Shown: one piece after another, positions 1 to 6,270 of the stretch
Layout of the letters: each line of letters starts with the position of its first letter
Numbering within the stretch: position 1 is the stretch's first letter
Source: an uncultured Verrucomicrobiales bacterium
GTDB lineage: Bacteria > Verrucomicrobiota > Verrucomicrobiia > Verrucomicrobiales > Akkermansiaceae
Assembly (NCBI GenBank): GCA_937905985.1
Contig: CALCWC010000099.1
Coordinates: forward strand, 1-16,964
Length of the DNA: 16,964 nt
Direction of reading: 5' to 3'
Notes under the pieces: generated by a model
The model's database searches: none
What the model was told of the DNA's origin: nothing
Seen by the model: the letters and a program-made list of their open reading frames with translations, nothing else
Made by a program: the position numbers and the translations under genes

Positions 1-113
1 AAACCTACCACCACTTTTTTGTGTCTTCTCGAAATTTTATGGGACGGCAGTGATCCGAAATCCCAAATTAGATTCGGAAATACTGCAGGGCTGAGGCTTC
101 GTTAGTTTTCCCC

Positions 114-134
114 GCATACACGTATCGTGTGCGC
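114..134. promoter_or_regulatory. Small inverted repeat in the upstream region
   Basis: A perfect 5-bp inverted repeat, ACACG-TAT-CGTGT, lies at 118-130. Flanking GC/GC pairs at 114-115 and 133-134 could extend it across one mismatch and a wobble pair. It sits about 130 bp ahead of the first gene, in a 263-bp stretch where I see no convincing gene. It may be a regulator site or the end of an upstream transcript; the role is inference. Confidence 0.25.
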
Positions 135-165
135 AGTAGCTTGGAATCCTGTCTCTGACTGCATT

Positions 166-187
166 TATCCCACATTCCTTTGGGATA
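166..187. promoter_or_regulatory. Inverted repeat upstream of the ABC permease gene
   Basis: TATCCCA (166-172) and TGGGATA (181-187) form a perfect 7-bp inverted repeat around an 8-nt loop. It overlaps a TTG codon at 180 that could formally extend the downstream reading frame, which argues that this region is non-coding leader or operator. There is no T-run after it, so a terminator is not favoured. A weak promoter-like pair, TTGCGC (223-228) and GATACT (246-251) with a 17-bp spacer, lies further downstream. Confidence 0.35.
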
Positions 188-263
188 CACGTGGATGCCG
201 GCCCGCATGCCGGGGATTATGCTTGCGCGCTGGGGGAGAATGGTGGATACTCTCCCGCAACGC

Positions 264-1919
264 ATGAAGCTGCTGAGACGCAACCTGAGCCTGATGCTGG
301 CGGTGAGATACCTCAATCCGCTGCGCAGCATGTTCTCCATTATCACCCTCATTTGTTTGGCGGGTGTGGCGCTGGGTGTCACCGCGCTCATTGTGGTGCT
401 CTCTGTGATGGAGGGCCTGCAGAACGAGATGGAATCCCGCGTGCTCGCCTTTGCCCCGCATTTCGTCATCGACCAGCACGACGGATTCCAGCACCTCGGC
501 ATCTCCGACGAGCAGGTGGATTGGCCCGCGCTGCAGGAGAAGCTTTCCTCCATCCCCGGCGTGGTGAGCGTGTACCCCATGCTGGAGAGCGATGCCTTTG
601 CACAGAGCGGTTCCGGGCGCATCACGGTGCGCTTCAACGCCGTTGAGCCGCACAACGATTCCCAGCTGCAGCCGCTGCTGCCCATGCTGAAGGAAGGCAC
701 GTTCGACTTCGGCGAGGGGCTGAACGAGGAATGCGTGGTGTCCGCCACCACCGCCCGCTCCCTCGGCCTCGGCATCGGCGATTCCCTGCACATCACCCCC
801 GTGGGCAGCATTGACGAGATTGCCGACATCTGGGCCATGATCCAGGAGCCCATGCTCACGCAGGAGAACAAGGAGTTCAAGGAGGCGTCGTCCACTTTCT
901 TTGACGGCTCCGCCGCCGCGGAGGACGGTTCCCGCACCGTTGCCCGCGAGAAGGTGGACCGCATGCTCGGCGTGCTCTTCAACATACCGGCCAAGAAGCT
1001 CCGCAAGAGCGAGCAGGAAGCGCTGGACACCCTCTTCCAAATCATCCAGTCCCGCGAGGAGGGAGCCCCCTATTCCGCGGAGGACCAGAAGCGCTGGAAC
1101 GACACCCTCGCCGGCCTTGCCGCGCTTGACCGCGACAAGGAGGACGGCAAGGCCGTGAAGGGCATCAACCAGATGGTGATGCCCGTGGACCTCACCATTG
1201 TGGGCATCTACCAGCCGCCGGAGAACATGCCCGGCCCCAACGTCTACATGCCCCTGCAAATCGCGCAGGACATGCTGGGCCTCTCCTCGGGCGGCAAGAG
1301 CGTGGTGCACGGCATTTGCGTGCGCGTGCAGGACGCCAACAACCCCGGCCCCATCGAGTCCCGGCTGCGCGAGATGCTGCCGCCGCCGATGGAGCCCTGC
1401 GCGGAGTACCCCACCGGGCGCCAGTGGGATATCATCCCGTGGTCCCGCCGCTTTGAGGAATGGCACCAGCTCATTGCCAACGAGCGCGTGATGATGGGCT
1501 TTGTGCTTTCCGTGATTTCCCTTATCGCCAGCTTCTGCATCATGGCGGTCATGTTCACCGTGTCCATGCAGCGCAAGCGTGAAATCGCCGTGCTGCAGGC
1601 CATGGGCGCCACCCCCGCCAAGATTATGGGCATCTTCACCTGGCAGGGCGTCATCATCGGCTTCTTCGGCGCCGTGCTCGGCGTGCTGCTCGCCATCCTC
1701 ACCCTCCACTACCGTTTGGAGATTCAGGCCGCCATGGCCAGCGTCGGCATGGACCCGTTCCCGATGGAGGCCCACGGCATCACGCTGCCCGCCGTGTACG
1801 ATCCCGCCATGTTCGCCTGGCAGGCGTTCAAGGCCTTCCTCATGGTCACGGCGGCCTCCATCATCCCCGCCTTCCTCGTGGCGCGGCAGGACCCCGCCAA
1901 GGCCCTGCGTTCCAACTAA
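264..1919 (+). CDS. LolC/LolE-like ABC transporter permease (FtsX/MacB fold)
   Basis: Predicted inner-membrane permease of the lipoprotein-releasing (LolCDE) type, which moves lipoproteins from the inner membrane to the periplasmic carrier LolA using an ATPase partner. The start at 264 gives 551 aa beginning MKLLRRN, directly before the family N-terminus (AVRYLNPLRSMFSI, then membrane segment 1 at about residues 24-48 with GVALGVTALIVVLSVMEG). In-frame starts at 180 (TTG) and 240 are possible but would add an atypical extension. A large periplasmic region follows, then the WSRRFEEWHQLIANERVMMG entry motif and three more membrane segments at about 411-435, 460-482 and 520-540, ending RQDPAKALR. 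LolC and LolE are usually near 400-415 aa; the excess is mainly a charged insertion at about residues 183-305 (bases about 810-1178). No LolD ATPase lies nearby. LolC/E family membership is well supported; the exact substrate is not. Confidence 0.85.
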   Translation: MKLLRRNLSLMLAVRYLNPLRSMFSIITLICLAGVALGVTALIVVLSVMEGLQNEMESRVLAFAPHFVIDQHDGFQHLGISDEQVDWPALQEKLSSIPGVVSVYPMLESDAFAQSGSGRITVRFNAVEPHNDSQLQPLLPMLKEGTFDFGEGLNEECVVSATTARSLGLGIGDSLHITPVGSIDEIADIWAMIQEPMLTQENKEFKEASSTFFDGSAAAEDGSRTVAREKVDRMLGVLFNIPAKKLRKSEQEALDTLFQIIQSREEGAPYSAEDQKRWNDTLAGLAALDRDKEDGKAVKGINQMVMPVDLTIVGIYQPPENMPGPNVYMPLQIAQDMLGLSSGGKSVVHGICVRVQDANNPGPIESRLREMLPPPMEPCAEYPTGRQWDIIPWSRRFEEWHQLIANERVMMGFVLSVISLIASFCIMAVMFTVSMQRKREIAVLQAMGATPAKIMGIFTWQGVIIGFFGAVLGVLLAILTLHYRLEIQAAMASVGMDPFPMEAHGITLPAVYDPAMFAWQAFKAFLMVTAASIIPAFLVARQDPAKALRSN

Positions 1920-1929
1920 TCCGCCGCGC

Positions 1930-2865
1930 ATGGATATTTACTGGATAGACAAGGAACGGAAACGCTGCGGCCCCGCCACGGTGCCGGACATGATTTCCAA
2001 GGTGCGCACGGGCGAGCTTTCCGCAGACACGCTGGGCTGGCACGCCGGAGCGGTCGGCTGGGTGCCCCTGAAGGAGTTGCCCGCCCTCACGGACTTCCTC
2101 ACGGAGCGCGCCCCCAAGCACATCACCTACGACCCCAACGACCCCCTGCCGGAGCTGGACGACCGCGACACCCCGCGCAGCATGGACATGCGCCCCGCGG
2201 AGACACCCGACGAGGCGGACATGCCGCAGGGCGTGGAGCGCCTGTACCTGCCGTCGCCCGGCGTGCGTCTGGCGGCGCGCCTGGTGGACATGTCGCTCTA
2301 CACCGTGCTGGTGTACAGTGTGCTATACCTGCAGCACGCGCCGTTCAACCTGACGTACCTGCCGAGCAACCCGGTGTTCTGGCTGGGCATGCTGGTGCTG
2401 GAGGCGCTGCTGCTTTGCACGTGGGGCACCACGCCCGGCAAGGCGCTTTTCCGTCTGCGAGTGCGCACCATGGACCCGTCTCGACCGGGGCAGGGGGGCA
2501 AGCTGGGCTTTGGGCGGGCGTTTGCGCGCGCCCTGCTGGTGTTTGTGCTGGGCATGGGCATGATGTTCTCCATCCTGCCGATTTTCGCCATGCTCTTCTC
2601 CCGCTGGCAGCTGGGCCGCCGCGGCATCACCGCGTGGGATATCCAGACCCGCTGCATCCAGGATTGCAAGCCGCCCGTGCCTTCTGCGGGCGTACGCACC
2701 GTCATGGCCGTCATCGTCATGTTCTGCTGCCTGCAGTGCACCGCCGTCCTCATGGAGCCCTGGAACCCCGCTATGCTGGATGCCATCACCGAGCTGAATC
2801 CCGCCCTCGGTGCCAAGCTTCGCTCCCTCTCGCAGGAGGAGCCTTCCCAGCCACAACAAAAATAA
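1930..2865 (+). CDS. GYF_2 - RDD family membrane protein
   Basis: A 311-aa protein starting 10 nt after the permease stop, so probably co-transcribed. Residues 1-53 match the GYF_2 (DUF4339) domain, with a Y-W start, the CGPAT turn and GWVPLKEL near its end. An acidic, Pro-rich linker (about 60-105) follows. The RDD domain then starts at about 110, with the Arg-Arg-Asp signature in RLAARLVD, TPGKALFRLRV at 168-178 and the AWDIQTRC motif near 235-242. Hydrophobic segments lie at about 121-137, 147-163, 200-223 and 255-275. RDD proteins are polytopic membrane proteins of mostly unknown role, some linked to ion transport. GYF_2-RDD fusions are recurrent in several bacterial phyla. The function here is not known. 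A GC hairpin begins at the base after the stop codon. Confidence 0.85.
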   Translation: MDIYWIDKERKRCGPATVPDMISKVRTGELSADTLGWHAGAVGWVPLKELPALTDFLTERAPKHITYDPNDPLPELDDRDTPRSMDMRPAETPDEADMPQGVERLYLPSPGVRLAARLVDMSLYTVLVYSVLYLQHAPFNLTYLPSNPVFWLGMLVLEALLLCTWGTTPGKALFRLRVRTMDPSRPGQGGKLGFGRAFARALLVFVLGMGMMFSILPIFAMLFSRWQLGRRGITAWDIQTRCIQDCKPPVPSAGVRTVMAVIVMFCCLQCTAVLMEPWNPAMLDAITELNPALGAKLRSLSQEEPSQPQQK

Positions 2866-2883
2866 GGCGGCATTTCTGCCGCC
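2866..2883 (+). terminator. GC-rich hairpin after the RDD gene
   Basis: GGCGGCA and TGCCGCC form a perfect 7-bp stem with a TTTC loop, starting at the first base after the stop codon at 2863-2865. No T-run follows, so a classical Rho-independent terminator is not proven. Its position at the end of a plus-strand operon facing a minus-strand operon supports a termination or RNA-end-protecting role. Confidence 0.5.
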
Positions 2884-2886
2884 CTG

Positions 2887-2911
2887 CCTAATCCTAATCA
2901 GGAATCCTAAT
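2887..2911. repeat. Short CCTAAT repeat between two hairpins
   Basis: CCTAAT occurs at 2887-2892, 2893-2898 and 2906-2911; the last two are cores of a longer direct repeat, AATCCTAAT, at 2890-2898 and 2903-2911. The stretch fills the space between the hairpins at 2866-2883 and 2913-2932. It resembles in style, but not in sequence, the GC-palindrome plus GTAAATC repeats near 15940 and 16900. Confidence 0.5.
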
Positions 2912-2912
2912 T

Positions 2913-2932
2913 GCCGTGAGCCCGCTCACGGC
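2913..2932 (-). terminator. Hairpin overlapping the stop codon of the DUF486 gene
   Basis: GCCGTGAGC and GCTCACGGC form a perfect 9-bp inverted repeat separated by two bases; the physical loop is probably larger. It overlaps the minus-strand stop codon (2926-2928) of the last gene of the lysS operon. This placement suggests a terminator or 3' end stabiliser for that operon. No T-run follows on the minus strand. Confidence 0.45.
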
Positions 2933-3291
2933 GTCATCAGCCCCTCGCGGTTCACAAAGAACACGGCACCCATCACGCAGAAGAACGCCCACAGGTAGTC
3001 CCATTTCCAGTGCTCGCCCATGAAGAAAATCATGAACGGCACGAACACAGCCAGGGTGATGGCCTCCTGCATGATTTTCAGCTGGGCCAGGGAAAGCCCG
3101 TACTCGCGGCCGATATGGTTGGCCGGCACCATGAAGCAGTACTCCAGGAACGCCACGCCCCAGCTCATCAGCACCAGCTTCCACCATGGCGTGTCCAGCG
3201 TTTGGCCGGGATCCCGCAGGAACCCGTACCACGCGAAGGTCATGAATGTGTTGCTGGCGATGAGCAGGACGATGGAGAGGGCAAGCTTCAT
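2926..3291 (-). CDS. DUF486 / DMT-like small membrane protein
   Basis: A 121-aa protein with about four membrane segments: residues 3-23, about 42-60, about 73-92 and 97-113. The sequence matches the DUF486 family of small proteins related to the drug/metabolite transporter superfamily. Family-like features are the N-terminal ASNTFMTFAWYG, the central FLEYCFMVPANHIG, then LAQLKIMQEAITL and a C-terminal FFVNREG. Its start lies 12 nt downstream of the aspartyl-protease-like gene, so it is the third gene of the lysS operon. The substrate, if any, is unknown. The start has no clear Shine-Dalgarno sequence. Confidence 0.85.
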   Translation of the reverse strand: MKLALSIVLLIASNTFMTFAWYGFLRDPGQTLDTPWWKLVLMSWGVAFLEYCFMVPANHIGREYGLSLAQLKIMQEAITLAVFVPFMIFFMGEHWKWDYLWAFFCVMGAVFFVNREGLMTP

Positions 3292-3303
3292 GGTGGCTCT
3301 CGC

Positions 3304-4224
3304 TTACTTGGAGATGAGGAAGAAGCGCGCGGGGTCTTTCTTCTGCGGGTTGTGCACGAAGCGCAGGCCCTTGAGGGCATCGATGCCGATGACGCCGTTC
3401 TGCCCCGGCTGGAGCTGCGGTGCTATCGGCAGGGTCTGCACGCCCTTGCCCAGAGCGAGGGGCTTCGGCTTGCCCACCTCCACGTTCACGTAGCGCCCGC
3501 CGTTCACATCGGAAACGCCCACTGTCGCCTTCGCCTCAGACTTGCCCATGCCCCACGCCTCAGCGGGCATGTAGGTCACGGAGCTGCCCGTGTCCAGCAG
3601 AAGCACCGCGGGCTGCGGCTTCTCCGGCGTGCCGGTGTCCACCTGCATGTGCGGGCGCTGCATCTGGTCCACCTGCAGGGGCTCCATGGGCACCATGGTG
3701 TCCACGTCCTCCGGCAGGCCCCAGTGGCAGTTGTCACCGTTGCGAAGGTCGAAGGTGAAGGGCAGCCAGCCGAGGATATCCATGCCGAGGATGCCGTCGA
3801 TGGGCGTGGCCATGCTGCTTTGCACGCCATCCAGCGGCAGGCAGAGCACGGGCTGCTCGAATACGGTCTGCTCACCAACCTTTGCGCCGGTGTCCAGCTT
3901 CACCACGTAGAGATCCGGGCGCTGGCGGGAGCTGGCACTGTTGAACTGCATGCCGCTGGTATCCAGCTTCTGCGCGTTGGGCAGCTTGGTGTCCACAAAC
4001 TTCTTGCTGAGCACGGTGTGGGATGCACCGGTGTCCAGCATCATCAGCGCCTTCACGCCGTTGATGGTGACGTGGGTGAGCACCTGGTGCGTGCGGGCAT
4101 CTCGGTACATGCCGCTTTGCTGCGCCTGCGGCTGCGCTTGCGGCGCGGGCTGCGGGGCAGGGGCTTCCTGTGCGGCGCAGAGGCCGCATGCCAGCATGGT
4201 CAGAAGGATGGCTGCGTTTTTCAT
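3304..4224 (-). CDS. Exported two-lobed retropepsin-like aspartyl protease
   Basis: A 306-aa protein with a signal peptide (MKNAAILLTMLACGLCAAQE) and a Pro/Gln/Ala linker to about residue 37. Two retropepsin-like halves follow. The first has MLDTGASHT (catalytic Asp about D64) and closes with GILGMDIL at 144-151. The second has LLLDTGSSVT (D211) and closes with GVIGIDAL at 277-284. Each half thus carries both the DTG active-site loop and the hydrophobic-Gly element of the fold. In known aspartyl proteases two DTG loops, from a dimer or from one chain, make one active site, so this chain could be a self-sufficient pseudo-dimer; that is inference. Cysteines in the signal region do not make a clean lipobox, so a periplasmic or secreted site is likelier than lipoprotein. 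It starts 6 nt after lysS. Confidence 0.8.
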   Translation of the reverse strand: MKNAAILLTMLACGLCAAQEAPAPQPAPQAQPQAQQSGMYRDARTHQVLTHVTINGVKALMMLDTGASHTVLSKKFVDTKLPNAQKLDTSGMQFNSASSRQRPDLYVVKLDTGAKVGEQTVFEQPVLCLPLDGVQSSMATPIDGILGMDILGWLPFTFDLRNGDNCHWGLPEDVDTMVPMEPLQVDQMQRPHMQVDTGTPEKPQPAVLLLDTGSSVTYMPAEAWGMGKSEAKATVGVSDVNGGRYVNVEVGKPKPLALGKGVQTLPIAPQLQPGQNGVIGIDALKGLRFVHNPQKKDPARFFLISK

Positions 4225-4230
4225 GGCTGG

Positions 4231-5718
4231 TTAGCCGCGGTTCTTGAGCTGCGGGAAAAGGATGATGTCGCGGATGGAGCAGGCGCCGGTCATGAGCATG
4301 CACAGGCGGTCGATGCCGATGCCGATGCCGCCCGCGCTGGGCATGCCGGATTCCAGGGACTCCACGAAGTCGTAGTCGATTTTCTGGGTTTCCTCGCCGG
4401 CCTGGTGCTTGAGGCGTTCCAGCTGTTCGATGGGGTCGTTCTGCTCGGAGTAGCCGGGGCAGAGCTCCTGGCCGTTCATCACCAGCTCGAACACGTCCAC
4501 CACCTCCGGGTTCTCCGGGTTGGCCTTGGCCAGGGGCACCAGGTCGCGCGCCACGTGGCACACGAACAGCGGGTTCGCCTGCTTCTCCTCCACGAGCTTC
4601 TCGTACACCTGCTGGGTCACGCCCACGTCGTCGAGGTCTTCGCCAATCTGCACGCCCAGCTCGTTCTCCGCCTTGGCGCGGCGCTGCTCTGGCGTGAGGT
4701 TGAACCAGTCTGCCCCGGCCACCTCCTTCACCAGGTCCACATAGTCTGCACGGCGCCACGGGCGCGTCAGGTCAATGGTCCAGCGCAGGTTGCCCTCGTC
4801 GTCGTACTGCTCGAACTGTAGCGTGCCGAATACCTTCTGCGCCACGGTGGTCACCATGTCCTCTACCAGATCGGCCATGGTCTCGTAGTCGCCGCCGGCT
4901 TCATACACCTCCAGCACGGTGAACTCCGGGTTGTGGCGGCGGTCCACGCCCTCGTTGCGGAAATTGCGGTTCAGCTCAAAGACCTTCGGGAAACCGCCCA
5001 CCATCAGGCGCTTCAGGTACAGCTCCGGGGCTATGCGCAGCGTCACGGGCTTCTTCAGCGCGTTGTAGTACGACTCGAACGGCTTGGCCGCCGCACCGCC
5101 CGCGATGTCTTGCAGCATGGGCGTCTCCACCTCCAGGAAGCCGCGCTCCTGAAGGAAATTGCGGATTTCCTGGACAATGAGGGAGCGCTGCACAAAGCGC
5201 TTGGCGCTGTCTGCGTTGCTCATCAGGTCCATATGGCGGCGGCGGTAGCGCAGGTCCTGGTCCGCCAGGCCGTGGAACTTGTCGGGCATGGGGCGCAGGG
5301 CCTTGGAAAGCACCTTGAACGCATCCACGCGAACGGAAGGCTCGCCTGTGCGGGTGATGAAGGTCTCGCCCTCGATACCCACCCAGTCGCCGCGCTCCAG
5401 AAGCTTCCAGAGCGCCCACGCCTCCTCGCTCACGGCCTTCTTGGTGAGCATGCACTGGATGGACCCGCGCACGTCCGCCACGGTGAAGAACTGGGTCTTG
5501 CCCATATCGCGCAGCCCGGTGATACGGCCCAGGAAGCGCACCTGTTTGCCCTCCTCGAAATGAGCCTTGATTTCCGCCGCATTCGTGGTTACATCGAACC
5601 GCCCGCCGTAGGGGTTCACCCCCAGCTCGCGGATCTTGCCCACCTTCTCGCGGCGCACGGCTATCAGCTCCTCCTCAGAGGAGCCCGGCGCTGTCTGTAC
5701 AGGTTCATTTTCGCTCAT
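4231..5718 (-). CDS. lysS: Lysyl-tRNA synthetase, class II
   Basis: Charges tRNA-Lys with lysine in the cytoplasm. The 495-aa length is normal for bacterial class II LysRS. An OB-fold anticodon-binding domain spans about 55-150 (VRFLGRITGLRDMGKTQFF). The catalytic core follows with motif 1 (FLQERGFLEVETPML), a GGAAAKPF loop and RIAPELYLKRLMVGGF. Motif 2 is FRNEGVDRRHNPEFTVLEVY and motif 3 is GGIGIGIDRLCMLMTG, near the C-terminus. The segment ELVMNGQELCPGYSEQNDP is a diverged form of the usual amino-acid-binding loop. First gene of a minus-strand operon with the protease-like and DUF486 genes. A strong promoter lies so close that the mRNA should have almost no leader. It diverges from tRNA-Leu. 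Confidence 0.97.
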   Translation of the reverse strand: MSENEPVQTAPGSSEEELIAVRREKVGKIRELGVNPYGGRFDVTTNAAEIKAHFEEGKQVRFLGRITGLRDMGKTQFFTVADVRGSIQCMLTKKAVSEEAWALWKLLERGDWVGIEGETFITRTGEPSVRVDAFKVLSKALRPMPDKFHGLADQDLRYRRRHMDLMSNADSAKRFVQRSLIVQEIRNFLQERGFLEVETPMLQDIAGGAAAKPFESYYNALKKPVTLRIAPELYLKRLMVGGFPKVFELNRNFRNEGVDRRHNPEFTVLEVYEAGGDYETMADLVEDMVTTVAQKVFGTLQFEQYDDEGNLRWTIDLTRPWRRADYVDLVKEVAGADWFNLTPEQRRAKAENELGVQIGEDLDDVGVTQQVYEKLVEEKQANPLFVCHVARDLVPLAKANPENPEVVDVFELVMNGQELCPGYSEQNDPIEQLERLKHQAGEETQKIDYDFVESLESGMPSAGGIGIGIDRLCMLMTGACSIRDIILFPQLKNRG

Positions 5719-5727
5719 AGCGCGCGT

Positions 5728-5755
5728 ATTATACCCGCCCGCGCAAAACTTTCAA
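5728..5755 (-). promoter_or_regulatory. lysS promoter, nearly leaderless
   Basis: On the minus strand there is a TTGAAA -35 box (plus coordinates 5750-5755), a 16-bp spacer and a perfect TATAAT -10 box (5728-5733). Transcription would begin near 5721-5722, only about 2-4 nt before the lysS ATG at 5718-5716. There is no room for a Shine-Dalgarno sequence, so translation of a leaderless or nearly leaderless mRNA is implied. Confidence 0.7.
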
Positions 5756-5784
5756 GCCAAATGCGCCGCCCGGAGCCTTTCGCC

Positions 5785-5813
5785 TTGATTTTCCGCTCCA
5801 TTTATGCTTCAAT
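5785..5813 (+). promoter_or_regulatory. Possible promoter of tRNA-Leu
   Basis: TTGATT (5785-5790) and TTCAAT (5808-5813) are separated by 17 bp and each matches four or more consensus positions. Initiation would fall around 5820, some 13 nt before the mature tRNA 5' end. The match is moderate. Confidence 0.35.
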
Positions 5814-5832
5814 TTCCCGCGTACGCGCATTT

Positions 5833-5916
5833 GCCACAGTGGCGGAATGGTAGACGCAGGAGACTTAAAATCTCCCGGCTGTTTAGGCTGTACGGGTTCG
5901 AGTCCCGTCTGTGGTA
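5833..5916 (+). tRNA. tRNA-Leu (anticodon UAA)
   Basis: An 84-nt class II tRNA. The acceptor strands GCCACAG and CTGTGGT (5909-5915) pair fully, with a G-U at the end, and the discriminator is A at 5916. The anticodon stem GGAGA/TCTCC holds loop CTTAAAA, giving anticodon TAA for UUA codons. A long variable arm and a T-arm with ACGGG-TTCGAGT-CCCGT confirm the leucine type. CCA is not encoded. It diverges from lysS and stands just ahead of the hip locus. A T5 run at 5923-5927 may serve as its end. Confidence 0.96.
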
Positions 5917-5963
5917 GCAGGGTTTTTGCCAGGTGCGATTTGAAAATGCGGAGCGGCGCACTG

Positions 5964-5987
5964 ATTTTCTGCATTTTTGCATAATTT
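5964..5987. promoter_or_regulatory. Putative hip operator, upstream copy (imperfect)
   Basis: Half-sites ATTTTCTGC (5964-5972) and GCATAATTT (5979-5987) are separated by 6 bp. They match the layout and most bases of the perfect repeat at 6025-6050; read outward-in, both fit AAATT(C/A)TGC. This is probably a second binding site for the HipB-like regulator. The centres of the two sites are 62 bp apart, close to six helical turns. Confidence 0.5.
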
Positions 5988-6024
5988 GTGCGAATTTGGG
6001 GGTGTCTTGACGCACATTTTGTGC

Positions 6025-6050
6025 TAAATTCTGCAAAAAGGCAGAATTTA
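6025..6050. promoter_or_regulatory. Putative hip operator, perfect 10-bp inverted repeat
   Basis: TAAATTCTGC (6025-6034) and GCAGAATTTA (6041-6050) are perfect inverted copies around AAAAAG. The site ends 20 bp before the hipB start, where an autoregulatory HTH antitoxin normally binds. A TTGACG hexamer (6007-6012) just upstream could be a -35 box, but no good -10 stands at the right distance; TATAGA (6049-6054) is the best -10-like sequence nearby. Additional GTGC-containing direct and inverted repeats (around 5933, 5988, 6011 and 6020) crowd the same region. Confidence 0.6.
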
Positions 6051-6070
6051 TAGAAGCAATCAACCTGAAA

Positions 6071-6256
6071 GTGAAGCGGCGGCGGCGCGAGCTTGGGCTC
6101 ACGCTGCGGGATTTGGCGGAGCTCACGGGGTTGGGAATCGACATGCTGAGCCGCTTTGAGCGCGGGAGCGGCGGCATCAGCCTGCGGCACCTGGAACAGG
6201 TGCTGGACACGCTGGGGCTCACGCTGCGCGTGGAGGTGCAGCGCCGCGCGGAATAG
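6071..6256 (+). CDS. hipB: HipB-like XRE-family antitoxin / DNA-binding protein
   Basis: A 61-aa protein from a GTG start; CTG at 6065 is the only other common start-like codon before the in-frame stop at 6008. It consists almost entirely of one helix-turn-helix: a basic KRRRRELGLTLRDLAELTG start, recognition region GIDMLSRFERG, then LEQVLDTLGLTLRVEV, which in relatives makes the dimerising end. This is the Cro/C1 (XRE) fold of HipB. HipB proteins generally dimerise, bind inverted repeats in their own promoter and assist toxin control. HipB is usually somewhat longer, so this is a minimal version. It is followed 14 nt later by hipS and preceded by two operator-like repeats. Identification rests on fold plus operon. 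Confidence 0.85.
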   Translation: MKRRRRELGLTLRDLAELTGLGIDMLSRFERGSGGISLRHLEQVLDTLGLTLRVEVQRRAE

Positions 6257-6270
6257 AAAGGGGACATCCC

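Noticed and set aside
180..263. N-terminal extension of the ABC permease from TTG 180 or ATG 240
   Set aside because: The first 28 codons do not fit the family and the TTG lies in a perfect inverted repeat. ATG 240 has a purine-rich stretch touching it, too close for normal use. It remains possible but less likely than 264.
165..1931. Long minus-strand open frame opposite the ABC permease gene
   Set aside because: Its product is a His/Gly/Ala/Arg-rich low-complexity string, as expected opposite a GC-rich gene; the plus frame has clear family motifs.
3630..3896. Third and fourth DTG motifs in the retropepsin-like protein (residues 111-113 and 196-198)
   Set aside because: KLDTGAKVG and VDTGTPEK lack the hydrophobic residues and the following Ser/Thr pattern of catalytic loops and lie at the wrong places in the two lobes.
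3010..4821. Long plus-strand open frame opposite DUF486, the protease-like gene and lysS
   Set aside because: It spans three recognisable minus-strand genes and reads as Leu/His/Ala/Val-rich shadow sequence without motifs.
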